NCBI GenBank assembly: GCA_027013265.1 | Contig: JALUXQ010000136.1 | Location: 1 to 11,095 of the forward strand | Origin: Campylobacteraceae bacterium | GTDB lineage: Bacteria; Campylobacterota; Campylobacteria; Campylobacterales; Sulfurospirillaceae | Direction of reading: 5' to 3' | Length of the DNA stretch: 11,095 bases | Part shown: positions 1-7,179 of the stretch, one piece after another | Numbering within the stretch: the stretch's first letter is position 1 | How the letters are laid out: every line of letters begins with the position of its first letter | Notes under the pieces: generated by a model | Told to the model about the DNA's origin: nothing | The model's input: the letters and a program-made list of their open reading frames with translations, nothing else | The model's database searches: none | Position numbers and translations under genes: made by a program

Positions 1-311
1 TCCAAAATATATCCAAAAAGAGGGATATCTCTTATCTCTTTTTTGGCTACCCAGCACAAATCTTTGGGGTATATGGCTTCAAGTGAAGTGATATCTAGCA
101 AGCTTTGGTGATTTACAAGGATGATTTTTGCTCTTTTATCTATTTTTCCTTTTTGTATGATTTTAAAGTTTATCAAAAAGGTTTGCATCTTTGCCCATCC
201 TTGTCGTATAGCATATGTATGGTTTTTAAAAATATACATAAGAACTATAGTGATAAGAACGGTGATGACAAACTGTACCATTATTATCAAAGACTTAATT
301 GTTGCTAGCAT
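1..311 (-). CDS. plsC: 1-acyl-sn-glycerol-3-phosphate acyltransferase, N-terminal part (cut by window edge)
   Basis: PlsC adds the second acyl chain to lysophosphatidic acid, giving phosphatidic acid at the inner face of the inner membrane. About 103 codons are present; the C-terminal half lies beyond position 1. The translation begins MLATIKSLII, has one hydrophobic segment at about residues 5-27, and carries acyltransferase motif I as NHQSLLD at residues 67-73, with catalytic H68 and D73 (NHX4D). A segment KKEIRDIPLFG follows at 90-100, as usual in the family. I chose the ATG at 311 because AAGGA lies 4 nt upstream. An in-frame ATG at 281 has no such site and would remove the start of the membrane segment. 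With the 311 start the gene overlaps the end of the upstream gene by 17 nt, so translation is probably coupled and the gene is probably last, or near last, in the ctpA-pur operon. Family assignment is firm; the acyl-donor preference cannot be told. Confidence 0.9.
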   Translation of the reverse strand, partial: MLATIKSLIIMVQFVITVLITIVLMYIFKNHTYAIRQGWAKMQTFLINFKIIQKGKIDKRAKIILVNHQSLLDITSLEAIYPKDLCWVAKKEIRDIPLFGYIL

Positions 312-1395
312 TTTTATCCTTTATCCAGCCAATTTTACCATTTGGCAGGATTATTTTTGTATAGTTTTCTCTAGTCATAATTGTTTGGACATAGAGCACT
401 CTAGGAGTTACATAAAAAACCGTAGAGTTTTTTGTTGGGAGTATTTGTACTTTTGTATCTGCTGGTATCTTGATGCTGTTTAGTGGATTTGTGTCTATAA
501 AATAGTAAACGACAAGCAAGATAAGAAATAGCAGATATATAAATCTTCTTCTTTTGATTAAGATGTATAGTAAGAGCAAAAATATCAAACCAAATGAGAT
601 ATTTTTATATATTTCAAAAGTACCATCTTTTGGATTTAAATCGCTTTGTGTACTAACAACATCACTATTGACAACTATATCTATCTGCTTTTTTATGAAA
701 CTGTTTGTTTTGGTATTAAAGTATGTAAAGATAAATTTTTGAGTATACTTTGGAATGATAGCATAGTAATAAATTTTATATATCGGAGTATTGTCAAATT
801 GCGAATCTATACCGTCCCTTTTTACCCAAGATAGCTTGAAGTCTTTTAGATTTGAGTTTTTAGCTTCAATTTCTAACACTATTATGAGGTTTTTTTCATC
901 AAAATTTGTTGTTTTGCTTTTAAGGACAGTTAGCGAATTTGCTATAACATGCGAGAAGTACTTGTCTGCATTTAAGTTTATAATATTTAGCTTTAACTCT
1001 GGAAATTTTTGAGAATTTATAACATCACCATCTCTATATAGATCAAAATAGATATCAGGCATGGTGGCATTTTTATCGGTCGCTTTTAGATAGAATGTTT
1101 TATAAAATATCTCATCATTGTACCACTTCCAATTTTCATCAGCATTTATGACCTGCATACTGCTTGCATCTGCAATACGGTTTTTTATCTTATCAAAGTT
1201 ATTTACTGTGATAATTGCCTTTACTTTTATGGAAAATACTTGGTTGACAAATACTTTATCTGGTACTTTTTCATATGATAGAAAAATGGTCTGTTTCTTC
1301 TGAATCGTACTATTTATATCAGTTGTCTTGTTTGCATCTTGCAAGGCACCAAACAGAAGCGAGTAGCAAAATATAAAACTGATAAAAAATCTCAT
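295..1395 (-). CDS. Envelope protein of unknown function: signal peptide, two membrane helices, C-terminal SH3-like domain
   Basis: I do not recognise a named family for this 366-residue protein. It starts with a probable signal peptide (about 1-17), followed by some 245 residues of beta-rich polar sequence. A hydrophobic helix at about 266-280 is followed by a KRRR turn (281-284), a second helix at 285-300, and a C-terminal tail of about 60 residues. The tail ends NYTKIILPNGKIGWIKDK (344-361), which resembles the last strands of bacterial SH3 domains. By the positive-inside rule the KRRR turn is cytoplasmic, leaving both the N-terminal domain and the SH3-like tail in the periplasm. The layout loosely recalls BatD-type proteins (signal peptide, Ig-like domains, membrane helix), but that is a weak analogy. 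The gene begins 4 nt after purQ, without a clear Shine-Dalgarno, and overlaps plsC, so it is probably read by coupling inside the operon. C. jejuni, as I recall, also has an unnamed periplasmic protein between purQ and plsC. Confidence 0.85.
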   Translation of the reverse strand: MRFFISFIFCYSLLFGALQDANKTTDINSTIQKKQTIFLSYEKVPDKVFVNQVFSIKVKAIITVNNFDKIKNRIADASSMQVINADENWKWYNDEIFYKTFYLKATDKNATMPDIYFDLYRDGDVINSQKFPELKLNIINLNADKYFSHVIANSLTVLKSKTTNFDEKNLIIVLEIEAKNSNLKDFKLSWVKRDGIDSQFDNTPIYKIYYYAIIPKYTQKFIFTYFNTKTNSFIKKQIDIVVNSDVVSTQSDLNPKDGTFEIYKNISFGLIFLLLLYILIKRRRFIYLLFLILLVVYYFIDTNPLNSIKIPADTKVQILPTKNSTVFYVTPRVLYVQTIMTRENYTKIILPNGKIGWIKDKNASNN

Positions 1396-1399
1396 TGAG

Positions 1400-2071
1400 T
1401 TATTTCAAAAACCCCTCTAGCATCTTGACTCCATCATCTGAGCCAAGTAGCTCTTCCATGGCTCTTTCAGGATGAGGCATAAGCCCAAAAACATTTTTGT
1501 TTTTATTGCAAACTCCAGCGATTTGGCTAAGCGAGCCATTGGGATTGTTCTTTTCACCATTTTTGTCACAATACTCTAAGATTACCTGCTCACTATCGTA
1601 CAAGTCTTGTATCTTCTCTTTGTCTATAAAATAGTTTCCTTCTCCATGAGCTATAGGAATATTTAAGATATCTCCAATTTCCAGTTTTTGTAAAAAAATA
1701 TTATTATTGTTTATGACTTTTAAGTGTTGATATTTTGATATAAAGTGTGTGTTTTGATTTCTCTTCATGGCTCCTGGTAAAAGCTTCGCTTCAAGTAACA
1801 TCTGAAAACCATTGCAAATTCCAAGAACTAAGCCACCTCTGTTTGCAAAGTCAATCACAGCTTGCATGATAGGTGAAAATTTAGCTATAGCAGCACTTCT
1901 TAGATAGTCACCATAACTAAAACCACCAGGCAATACAACTAGATCAGTATCACTTGGTAAAGTGCAAGTCTTATGAAAAACGAGCTCAACATCACATCCA
2001 ATTTTTTCAAAGGCATACTTTGTATCGATTTCACAGTTTGTTCCAGGAAATACAGCAACTACAACTTTCAT
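1400..2071 (-). CDS. purQ: Phosphoribosylformylglycinamidine synthase, glutaminase subunit PurQ
   Basis: PurQ hydrolyses glutamine and passes ammonia to PurL for conversion of FGAR to FGAM, the fourth step of IMP synthesis. The 223-residue protein is a class I glutamine amidotransferase of normal length. The nucleophile is C86 in GICNGFQML, preceded by the oxyanion-strand motif VLPGGFSYGDYLR (46-58). The catalytic His and Glu are H200 and E202 in MPHPERAMEE. This is the small stand-alone type, which works with PurS and a small PurL, as opposed to the fused E. coli enzyme. Its ATG lies 1 nt after the purS TAG stop. A GAGAG stretch at the end of purS can serve as ribosome-binding site. PurL itself is not in this window. 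Assignment is certain from motifs and neighbours. Confidence 0.97.
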   Translation of the reverse strand: MKVVVAVFPGTNCEIDTKYAFEKIGCDVELVFHKTCTLPSDTDLVVLPGGFSYGDYLRSAAIAKFSPIMQAVIDFANRGGLVLGICNGFQMLLEAKLLPGAMKRNQNTHFISKYQHLKVINNNNIFLQKLEIGDILNIPIAHGEGNYFIDKEKIQDLYDSEQVILEYCDKNGEKNNPNGSLSQIAGVCNKNKNVFGLMPHPERAMEELLGSDDGVKMLEGFLK

Positions 2072-2072
2072 A

Positions 2073-2315
2073 CTAACTCTCTGTATCTATAGTATAAGTT
2101 TCAATAACTGTATTTGCGAGCAAGTCTTCACACATTTTTTCTACTCTTTTTAGTGCTTTTTCTTTTTCATTATCTTCTACATCTAAGATGATTTGCTTGC
2201 CGATTCTTACATTTTGAACTTCGTTGAATTGCAATGCTAAAAGCGCATGGTGTACTGCTTTTCCTTGTGGATCCAAAACACCCTCTTTTAACTGTATATT
2301 GACTATTATTTTCAT
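2073..2315 (-). CDS. purS: Phosphoribosylformylglycinamidine synthase subunit PurS
   Basis: PurS is the small non-catalytic subunit that bridges PurL and PurQ in the three-part FGAM synthase. The 80-residue length is typical. Family features are the opening strand IIVNIQLKEGVLDPQGKAV, the segment QFNEVQNVRIGKQIIL in the middle, and an acidic C terminus ending with VIETYTID. It sits between purC and purQ, with 1-nt gaps on both sides. The start is supported by GGAG in GGAGAAATAAA directly before the ATG; that Shine-Dalgarno lies inside the end of purC, another sign of translational coupling. The protein is too short for strong catalytic motifs, but the sequence pattern and the position leave little doubt. 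Confidence 0.96.
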   Translation of the reverse strand: MKIIVNIQLKEGVLDPQGKAVHHALLALQFNEVQNVRIGKQIILDVEDNEKEKALKRVEKMCEDLLANTVIETYTIDTES

Positions 2316-2316
2316 T

Positions 2317-3030
2317 TTATTTCTCCAAAATTCTTTTTAAGACTTCTTCATACGCCATTTTTACTCCACCAAGACCTTGTCTAAATCTGTCTTTATCTAG
2401 CTTTTCGTTTGTTTTTATATCCCAAAATCTACAGCTATCAGGACTAATCTCATCACTGAGTAGTATATTGCCCTCTTTGTCCACTCCAAATTCGATTTTG
2501 AAGTCAACTAGGTTTAAACCTCTTTGCTCAAAAAACTTTTTTAAGATACTGTTGATTTCGCGTCCAAGTCGCTTAAGCTCCTCTAAATCAGATTCACTCT
2601 TTACCAAGCCCATCATCAAGCAGTGTTCATCATTGACTAGTGGATCATTTAGTGAGTCATCTTTATAGTAAAATTCAACCAAAGAAAAAGGAAGTTTTGT
2701 ACCCTCTTTTATACCCAACCTTTTTGTCAAGGAGCCTGTTGCTATGTTTCTGACGACAACTTCAAGCGGAATTATATCTACTCGTTTTACGAGCTGTGAG
2801 GAGTCATCTATCGTTTTTATAAGATGAGTTTTTATGCCATAACTCTCCAAAAGATGAAAAAGTTGCGTACTTATTTTGCAGTTTAGTGCACCTTTTCCCT
2901 CTTCATTTCCAATTTTTTGGGCATTAAAAGCTGTCAAATCATCTTTAAAAACAGAAATCAATTGCTCATCATCTTCTGTTTTATATAGTCTTTTACCTTT
3001 TCCCTCATAGAGCAACTCTTTTTTCTCCAC
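2317..3030 (-). CDS. purC: SAICAR synthetase (phosphoribosylaminoimidazole-succinocarboxamide synthase)
   Basis: PurC joins CAIR and aspartate using ATP to form SAICAR in IMP synthesis. The 237-residue protein is normal for the bacterial single-domain form. Recognisable elements are the nucleotide-binding N terminus YEGKGKRLY (8-16), the strand VVVRNIATGS (91-100), LVDFKIEFG (174-182) and the signature DEISPDSCRFWD (193-204). The start codon is GTG at 3028-3030 (read on the minus strand). It is supported by AGGAG 7 nt upstream, and that site overlaps the TAG stop of ctpA (TAGGAG). No in-frame ATG offers an alternative with an intact N terminus. A purine gene directly behind a protease gene suggests shared transcription more than shared function. 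Confidence 0.97.
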   Translation of the reverse strand: MEKKELLYEGKGKRLYKTEDDEQLISVFKDDLTAFNAQKIGNEEGKGALNCKISTQLFHLLESYGIKTHLIKTIDDSSQLVKRVDIIPLEVVVRNIATGSLTKRLGIKEGTKLPFSLVEFYYKDDSLNDPLVNDEHCLMMGLVKSESDLEELKRLGREINSILKKFFEQRGLNLVDFKIEFGVDKEGNILLSDEISPDSCRFWDIKTNEKLDKDRFRQGLGGVKMAYEEVLKRILEK

Positions 3031-3039
3031 TTTTTTCTC

Positions 3040-4338
3040 CTAGTTTTCTTTTGCGATGGAAAGAATCTTTATTGTGTCTATCGCAGTTTTCAGTTGTATA
3101 TCTTTTAGAGCATCTTCTGGTGTTATTATATTTTTATCTCTCTTCTGCGTTTTTACTTTTTTCTTCTCTATCTTGTCTAATTCACCCTTTAGATGTTTTT
3201 TCAACTCTTTCTCTTTGATTAAAAATTCATCTACTTTGTGTGGAACTGCACCCGCATTTACTACAACATCGGGCTTAACTCCAACAGCTTGTATGGTTCT
3301 GCCACTAGGAAGATAGTACCGTGCTATCGTGAGTCTAAGTGCTTCGGTATTGTTTATAGGCAGTATCACCTGCACACTCCCTTTTCCAAAAGTTCTTGTT
3401 CCAACTATGATTGCTCTTTTATGGTCTTGAAGTGAGCCGCTGACTATTTCACTCGCACTCGCACTTCCTCCATTTACTAAGACTGCCATAGGAACTTTTG
3501 ACAGAGTGGCTGATGATGTTGCATCGTATTTTACATCCTCTTTTTTCTCTCTGCCTTTTTGAGAGACTATTGTGCCCTTATCAACAAAAAGATCCACCAG
3601 ACCAACAGCTTGATTTAGAAGCCCTCCTGGATTATTTCTAAGGTCTAGTATGATTCCTTTTATATCTTTGTGTTTCAAAAGAGCCTCTTTTGTTTTTTCT
3701 ACCACTTTTTTATCGAAGCTTGTAACTCTAAGATATAAGATATTCTCTTTTTTGATTATTTTAGTATATACAGAGGTTATCTTGATAATATCTCTTATAA
3801 TTTTTATCTTTATCGGTTTTGCTTCATCTTTTCTGACGATAGTCAAGACGATTTTAGTTTTTGGTTTTCCTCTCATGTGGTTGACAGCTTCATCAATAGT
3901 CATATTTAGTGTAGATAAATCATCAATTTTTAGTATGATATCACCCGCTTTTACACCTGCTCTATCTGCTGGAGTTCCCTCTATCGGAGATATGATAGTA
4001 AGTGCACCTTTTCTCATGCCAACGGTGATCCCAAGTCCTCCAAACTCACCATCAGTTTGAATTTTTAAGTTTTTAAAGCCTTTTTTATCAAGAAATGAAG
4101 AGTGTGCATCAAGATTTGACATAAGCCCGTCTATTGATTTGTTAATGATATCGCTTATATTTATATCATCAACATAGTATTTTTCGATAGTTCCCACAAC
4201 TCTTGTGTATTTTGCAAGTGCTGCTAATCTGCTTGATTCGCTCTCTTTAGACTTTGCAAAAACAGTTGTGCTCATTAAAACAGTTGCACCAATAAGCGTA
4301 ACTATAAAACCAAATGTTGCTATTTTTGTATGTTTCAA
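3040..4338 (-). CDS. ctpA: Carboxyl-terminal processing protease, S41 family (CtpA/Prc-like)
   Basis: Periplasmic serine protease that trims the C termini of envelope proteins. The 432 residues comprise a signal peptide or anchor (1-28, ending VFA), an N-terminal helical region (about 35-95), a PDZ domain (about 97-180, with GGLGITVG and the GTPADRAGVKAGD carboxylate-binding region), and the S41 core. The catalytic residues are S294 in GSASASEI, D305 in SLQD and K319 in TFGKGSVQ. Their spacings (11 and 14 residues) match the Ser-Asp-Lys set known from E. coli Tsp/Prc. The tail after about 370 is lysine-rich and probably helical. The start codon is TTG (4336-4338, minus strand), with GGAG 8 nt upstream. 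A nearby ATG at 4351 is out of frame. It is the first gene of the minus-strand operon and is transcribed divergently from clpB. CtpA is the usual name for this gene in Campylobacterota; the substrates cannot be inferred. Confidence 0.95.
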   Translation of the reverse strand: MKHTKIATFGFIVTLIGATVLMSTTVFAKSKESESSRLAALAKYTRVVGTIEKYYVDDINISDIINKSIDGLMSNLDAHSSFLDKKGFKNLKIQTDGEFGGLGITVGMRKGALTIISPIEGTPADRAGVKAGDIILKIDDLSTLNMTIDEAVNHMRGKPKTKIVLTIVRKDEAKPIKIKIIRDIIKITSVYTKIIKKENILYLRVTSFDKKVVEKTKEALLKHKDIKGIILDLRNNPGGLLNQAVGLVDLFVDKGTIVSQKGREKKEDVKYDATSSATLSKVPMAVLVNGGSASASEIVSGSLQDHKRAIIVGTRTFGKGSVQVILPINNTEALRLTIARYYLPSGRTIQAVGVKPDVVVNAGAVPHKVDEFLIKEKELKKHLKGELDKIEKKKVKTQKRDKNIITPEDALKDIQLKTAIDTIKILSIAKEN

Positions 4339-4469
4339 AATAATTCTCCATGTATTTAATGTGATTGTAGATTTTATCGAAAGTTGCCTAAAATAAGTAT
4401 AAATTAACGATAAGAATATAGTATATCAATAATTTTATTAAGGATTTATATATTTTATAACTAAATAAA

Positions 4470-4490
4470 CTTGACATCAATAGACTAAAG
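4470..4490 (+). promoter_or_regulatory. HAIR-like inverted repeat, candidate HspR operator of clpB
   Basis: CTTGACA, 7 nt, ACTAAAG (4470-4476, 4477-4483, 4484-4490) matches the HspR operator consensus HAIR (CTTGAGT-N7-ACTCAAG) at 5 of 7 positions in the left half and 6 of 7 in the right, with exactly the right spacer. It covers the -35 box and most of the promoter spacer, a good place for repression. HspR controls clpB or other chaperone genes in actinobacteria and in Campylobacter and Helicobacter. The left half shares bases with any TTGACA box, so only the right half and the spacing are independent evidence. Confidence 0.5.
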
Positions 4491-4499
4491 TTGTATAAT
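4471..4499 (+). promoter_or_regulatory. Sigma-70 promoter of clpB (TTGACA - 17 nt - TATAAT)
   Basis: A perfect -35 box TTGACA (4471-4476) and a perfect -10 box TATAAT (4494-4499) stand 17 nt apart, the ideal spacing. The expected transcription start is near 4506, giving a 5' leader of about 85 nt before clpB at 4591. Such a complete -35 is unusual for this phylum, where -35 boxes are typically poor. That fits a strong promoter held down by a repressor. No sigma-32-type promoter is apparent, and the phylum is generally taken to lack that factor. Confidence 0.85.
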
Positions 4500-4552
4500 T
4501 ACAATAAAAATAAAATTCTTCTTGGTGAAGCCAAAGCAATACTAAAGAGGAA

Positions 4553-4579
4553 TTTAACTTGGGCTCTGCCCAAGTTAAA
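4553..4579 (+). promoter_or_regulatory. 12-bp hairpin in the clpB leader, abutting the ribosome-binding site
   Basis: Arms 4553-4564 and 4568-4579 are perfect reverse complements (TTTAACTTGGGC / GCCCAAGTTAAA) with a 3-nt TCT loop. The downstream arm touches the clpB Shine-Dalgarno AAGGAG (4578-4583), whose GGAG remains unpaired. No T tract follows on either strand, so it does not look like an intrinsic terminator. Placed in the leader of a heat-shock gene, it could tune translation or protect the mRNA. The stem looks too stable for a simple thermometer. An upstream CTTGG (4521-4525) could compete for pairing with CCAAG (4570-4574). Confidence 0.75.
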
Positions 4580-4590
4580 GGAGAAATAAA

Positions 4591-7161
4591 ATGAACAAAA
4601 TATTTGAGAAACTGACACACCAAATGACCCAAACCATAGAGAGTGCTTTATCACTTGCACTTCATGCTAAAAATCCAGAGGTAACACCTCTACATGTAGT
4701 GTGGGCACTACTCACAAATTCATCTTCGATTTTAAATCAAGTTCTAAACAAAATGAGTGTCGATAAATCAGCGCTTGAGCTAGAGGTCAAAAGCAAAGTT
4801 GACTCTTTGCCATCCGCTTCACATATAAGTAAAGAGAGTATAAAATTGTCTCGCTCTTTAGTAGAATCTTTGCATAATGCTGAGGGGCTCATGAGCAAAA
4901 ATGGAGATAGTTATCTCTCTGTCGATACATGGCTGTTAGAAAATCTAAAAGATAAAACCTTAAAGGAAATTTTCTCAAAATATATAGATATCCAAGAGAT
5001 TAAAAAAACACTAGAGGCACTAAGAGGAAATAAAAAGATAGATAAACAAACCGCAGATGAGACTCTAGAATCTTTGGATAAATTTGGCATAGATTTAACT
5101 AAAAAGGCATTGGATGGTGAGCTTGACCCTGTTATCGGAAGAGATGAAGAGATACATAGGATTATGCAAATCTTGATAAGAAAAACTAAAAATAATCCTA
5201 TACTTATAGGTGAGCCAGGAACTGGCAAGACTGCGATTGCAGAGGGTTTGGCGATAAGGATAGCAAATAACAATGTGCCTTTGAGCTTGCAAAACAAAAG
5301 AGTGGTGGCACTTGATTTAAGTGCATTAATCGCTGGAGCAAAATATAGAGGTGAATTTGAAGATAGATTAAAAGCCGTGATAGATGAAGTAAAAAAAGCG
5401 GGAAATATCATACTCTTCATAGATGAGATACACACGATTGTAGGAGCAGGAGCTAGTGAGGGTAGCATGGACGCTGCAAATATACTCAAGCCTGCACTTG
5501 CGAGAGGAGAGCTTCATACGATAGGAGCCACAACACTAAAAGAGTATAGGAAATATTTTGAAAAAGATACAGCGCTTCAAAGGAGATTTCAACCCGTAAA
5601 GGTTGATGAGCCTAGCATAAATGAGGCTCTGCAGATATTAAGAGGGCTCAAAGAGTCTTTAGAAGCATTCCATAGTGTGAGGATAACTGATGGTGCTTTG
5701 GTAGCTGCTGCAAAACTGAGTGATAGGTACATAACAGATAGATTTTTGCCAGATAAAGCGATAGATCTTATAGATGAAGGTGCAAGTGAACTCAAGATGC
5801 AGATAGAGAGCGAGCCGATAGAGCTTAGTCGAGTCAAGATTGAGATTGGAAGGCTGATGGTCGAAAAAGAGGCACTTTTGATGGAGGGAAAGAAGAAAAA
5901 TAGACAAAGACTCGAAGAGATAGAGAAAGAGTTGAGCGATGCCAAAGAGCATAAGCAAAAACTGCAAATGCAATTTGACACCGAAAAAGAAGTATTTGAA
6001 CAAATCGCCAATATGAAAAGTGAAGCTGAAGCACTCAAAAGAGAAGCTGAGATGGCAAAGAAAAATAGTGATTTCAACAAAGCAGCCGAGATAGAGTATG
6101 GAAAGATTCCAGAGCTAAATCTCAAAGAGGAAGAGCTAAATGCCAAGTGGGAAGAGATGCAAGAGGGTGGAACTTTGCTTAAAAATAGTGTTGACGAAGA
6201 GATGATAGCTTCTATAGTCAGCAAGTGGACGGGAATACCTGTCAATAAAATGCTTCAAAGTGACAAACAAAAAGTCTTGGATATAGAGGATAAACTAAGA
6301 GCCGAAGTAGTAGGGCAAGATAAGGCTTTACACGCGATTGGACGAGCTATCAAAAGAAATAAAGCTGGACTAAGCAGTGAATCAAAGCCGATAGGAAGTT
6401 TTATGTTCTTAGGACCAACAGGTGTTGGAAAAACACAGAGTGCAAAAGCTTTGGCTAAGTTTTTATTTGACAGTAAAAAGGCATTGATACGCTTTGATAT
6501 GAGTGAGTATATGGAAAAACATGCAGTCAGCAGACTCATAGGTGCAGCTCCAGGATATGTCGGATATGATGAGGGTGGACAGCTCACTGAGGCGGTAAGA
6601 AGGAAGCCATATAGTGTGCTGCTTTTCGATGAGGTGGAAAAAGCTCACCCTGATGTGTTTAATATATTGCTTCAAGTTTTGGATGATGGAAGGTTGACTG
6701 ACAATAAAGGTGTAACTATAGATTTTAAAAATACTATTATTATTTTAACATCAAATATCGCCAGCGACCAGATAATGCAAGACCCACAAAATTGCGAAGA
6801 CAAAGTAATGAACGAAATCAAAAGATACTTTAAGCCAGAGTTTTTAAATAGACTTGATGATATAGTGATATTTAACCCTCTTAGTTTTGAAGATATCAAA
6901 GAGATAGTTCATATCATGTTTAAAGATTTACAAAAGAGAGTAGCTGAGCGAGGTATAAAAGTTGAATTAGATGAGAGTTCAGTTGAGCTTCTTGCCCAAG
7001 CAGGATTTGACCCAGTATTTGGCGCAAGACCACTTAAAAGAGCAATATATGAGCTAGTAGAAGACAGGTTGGCAGATATGATATTAAAAGACGAGATAAA
7101 AGATGGTTCAAGTGTAAATATAAAATCTTTCAATGATGAATTGATTTTTGAGATAGTCTAA
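4591..7161 (+). CDS. clpB: ATP-dependent disaggregase ClpB
   Basis: Cytosolic hexameric AAA+ chaperone that threads proteins out of aggregates together with the DnaK system. The 856 residues are full length for the family. Order: N domain (1 to about 145); first AAA+ domain with Walker A GEPGTGKT (207-214) and Walker B ILFIDE (274-279); a coiled-coil middle domain rich in Glu, Lys and Arg (about 400-525), which distinguishes ClpB from ClpA and ClpC; second AAA+ domain with Walker A GPTGVGKT (608-615) and Walker B VLLFDE (676-681); and a C-terminal region with the sensor-2 motif GARPLKRAI. There is no ClpP-binding IGF/L loop in the expected place, consistent with a disaggregase. The ATG is preceded by AAGGAG at good spacing. 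The gene is transcribed alone, divergently from ctpA, from a consensus promoter overlapped by a HAIR-like repeat. No frameshift or missing key residue seen. Confidence 0.98.
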   Translation: MNKIFEKLTHQMTQTIESALSLALHAKNPEVTPLHVVWALLTNSSSILNQVLNKMSVDKSALELEVKSKVDSLPSASHISKESIKLSRSLVESLHNAEGLMSKNGDSYLSVDTWLLENLKDKTLKEIFSKYIDIQEIKKTLEALRGNKKIDKQTADETLESLDKFGIDLTKKALDGELDPVIGRDEEIHRIMQILIRKTKNNPILIGEPGTGKTAIAEGLAIRIANNNVPLSLQNKRVVALDLSALIAGAKYRGEFEDRLKAVIDEVKKAGNIILFIDEIHTIVGAGASEGSMDAANILKPALARGELHTIGATTLKEYRKYFEKDTALQRRFQPVKVDEPSINEALQILRGLKESLEAFHSVRITDGALVAAAKLSDRYITDRFLPDKAIDLIDEGASELKMQIESEPIELSRVKIEIGRLMVEKEALLMEGKKKNRQRLEEIEKELSDAKEHKQKLQMQFDTEKEVFEQIANMKSEAEALKREAEMAKKNSDFNKAAEIEYGKIPELNLKEEELNAKWEEMQEGGTLLKNSVDEEMIASIVSKWTGIPVNKMLQSDKQKVLDIEDKLRAEVVGQDKALHAIGRAIKRNKAGLSSESKPIGSFMFLGPTGVGKTQSAKALAKFLFDSKKALIRFDMSEYMEKHAVSRLIGAAPGYVGYDEGGQLTEAVRRKPYSVLLFDEVEKAHPDVFNILLQVLDDGRLTDNKGVTIDFKNTIIILTSNIASDQIMQDPQNCEDKVMNEIKRYFKPEFLNRLDDIVIFNPLSFEDIKEIVHIMFKDLQKRVAERGIKVELDESSVELLAQAGFDPVFGARPLKRAIYELVEDRLADMILKDEIKDGSSVNIKSFNDELIFEIV

Positions 7162-7179
7162 AAAATAGGCACGATAAAA

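Noticed and set aside
4352..4440. Promoter for ctpA on the minus strand
   Set aside because: Several TATAAT-like hexamers exist in this AT-rich stretch (for example TAAAAT and TATACT), but none has a supporting -35 or spacing that singles it out, so none is annotated.
4553..4579. The clpB leader hairpin as an intrinsic terminator
   Set aside because: No T tract follows the stem on the plus or minus strand; the downstream side is the clpB ribosome-binding site.
4339..4590. CIRCE operator (HrcA) upstream of clpB
   Set aside because: I found no TTAGCACTC-N9-GAGTGCTAA-like repeat in the intergenic region.
4911..6245. Long minus-strand open frames opposite clpB (192 and 218 codons)
   Set aside because: They lie wholly within clpB, which is intact on the plus strand. 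Their translations are Ser/Leu/Phe-rich without domains, as expected from reading the complement of Glu/Lys-rich codons.
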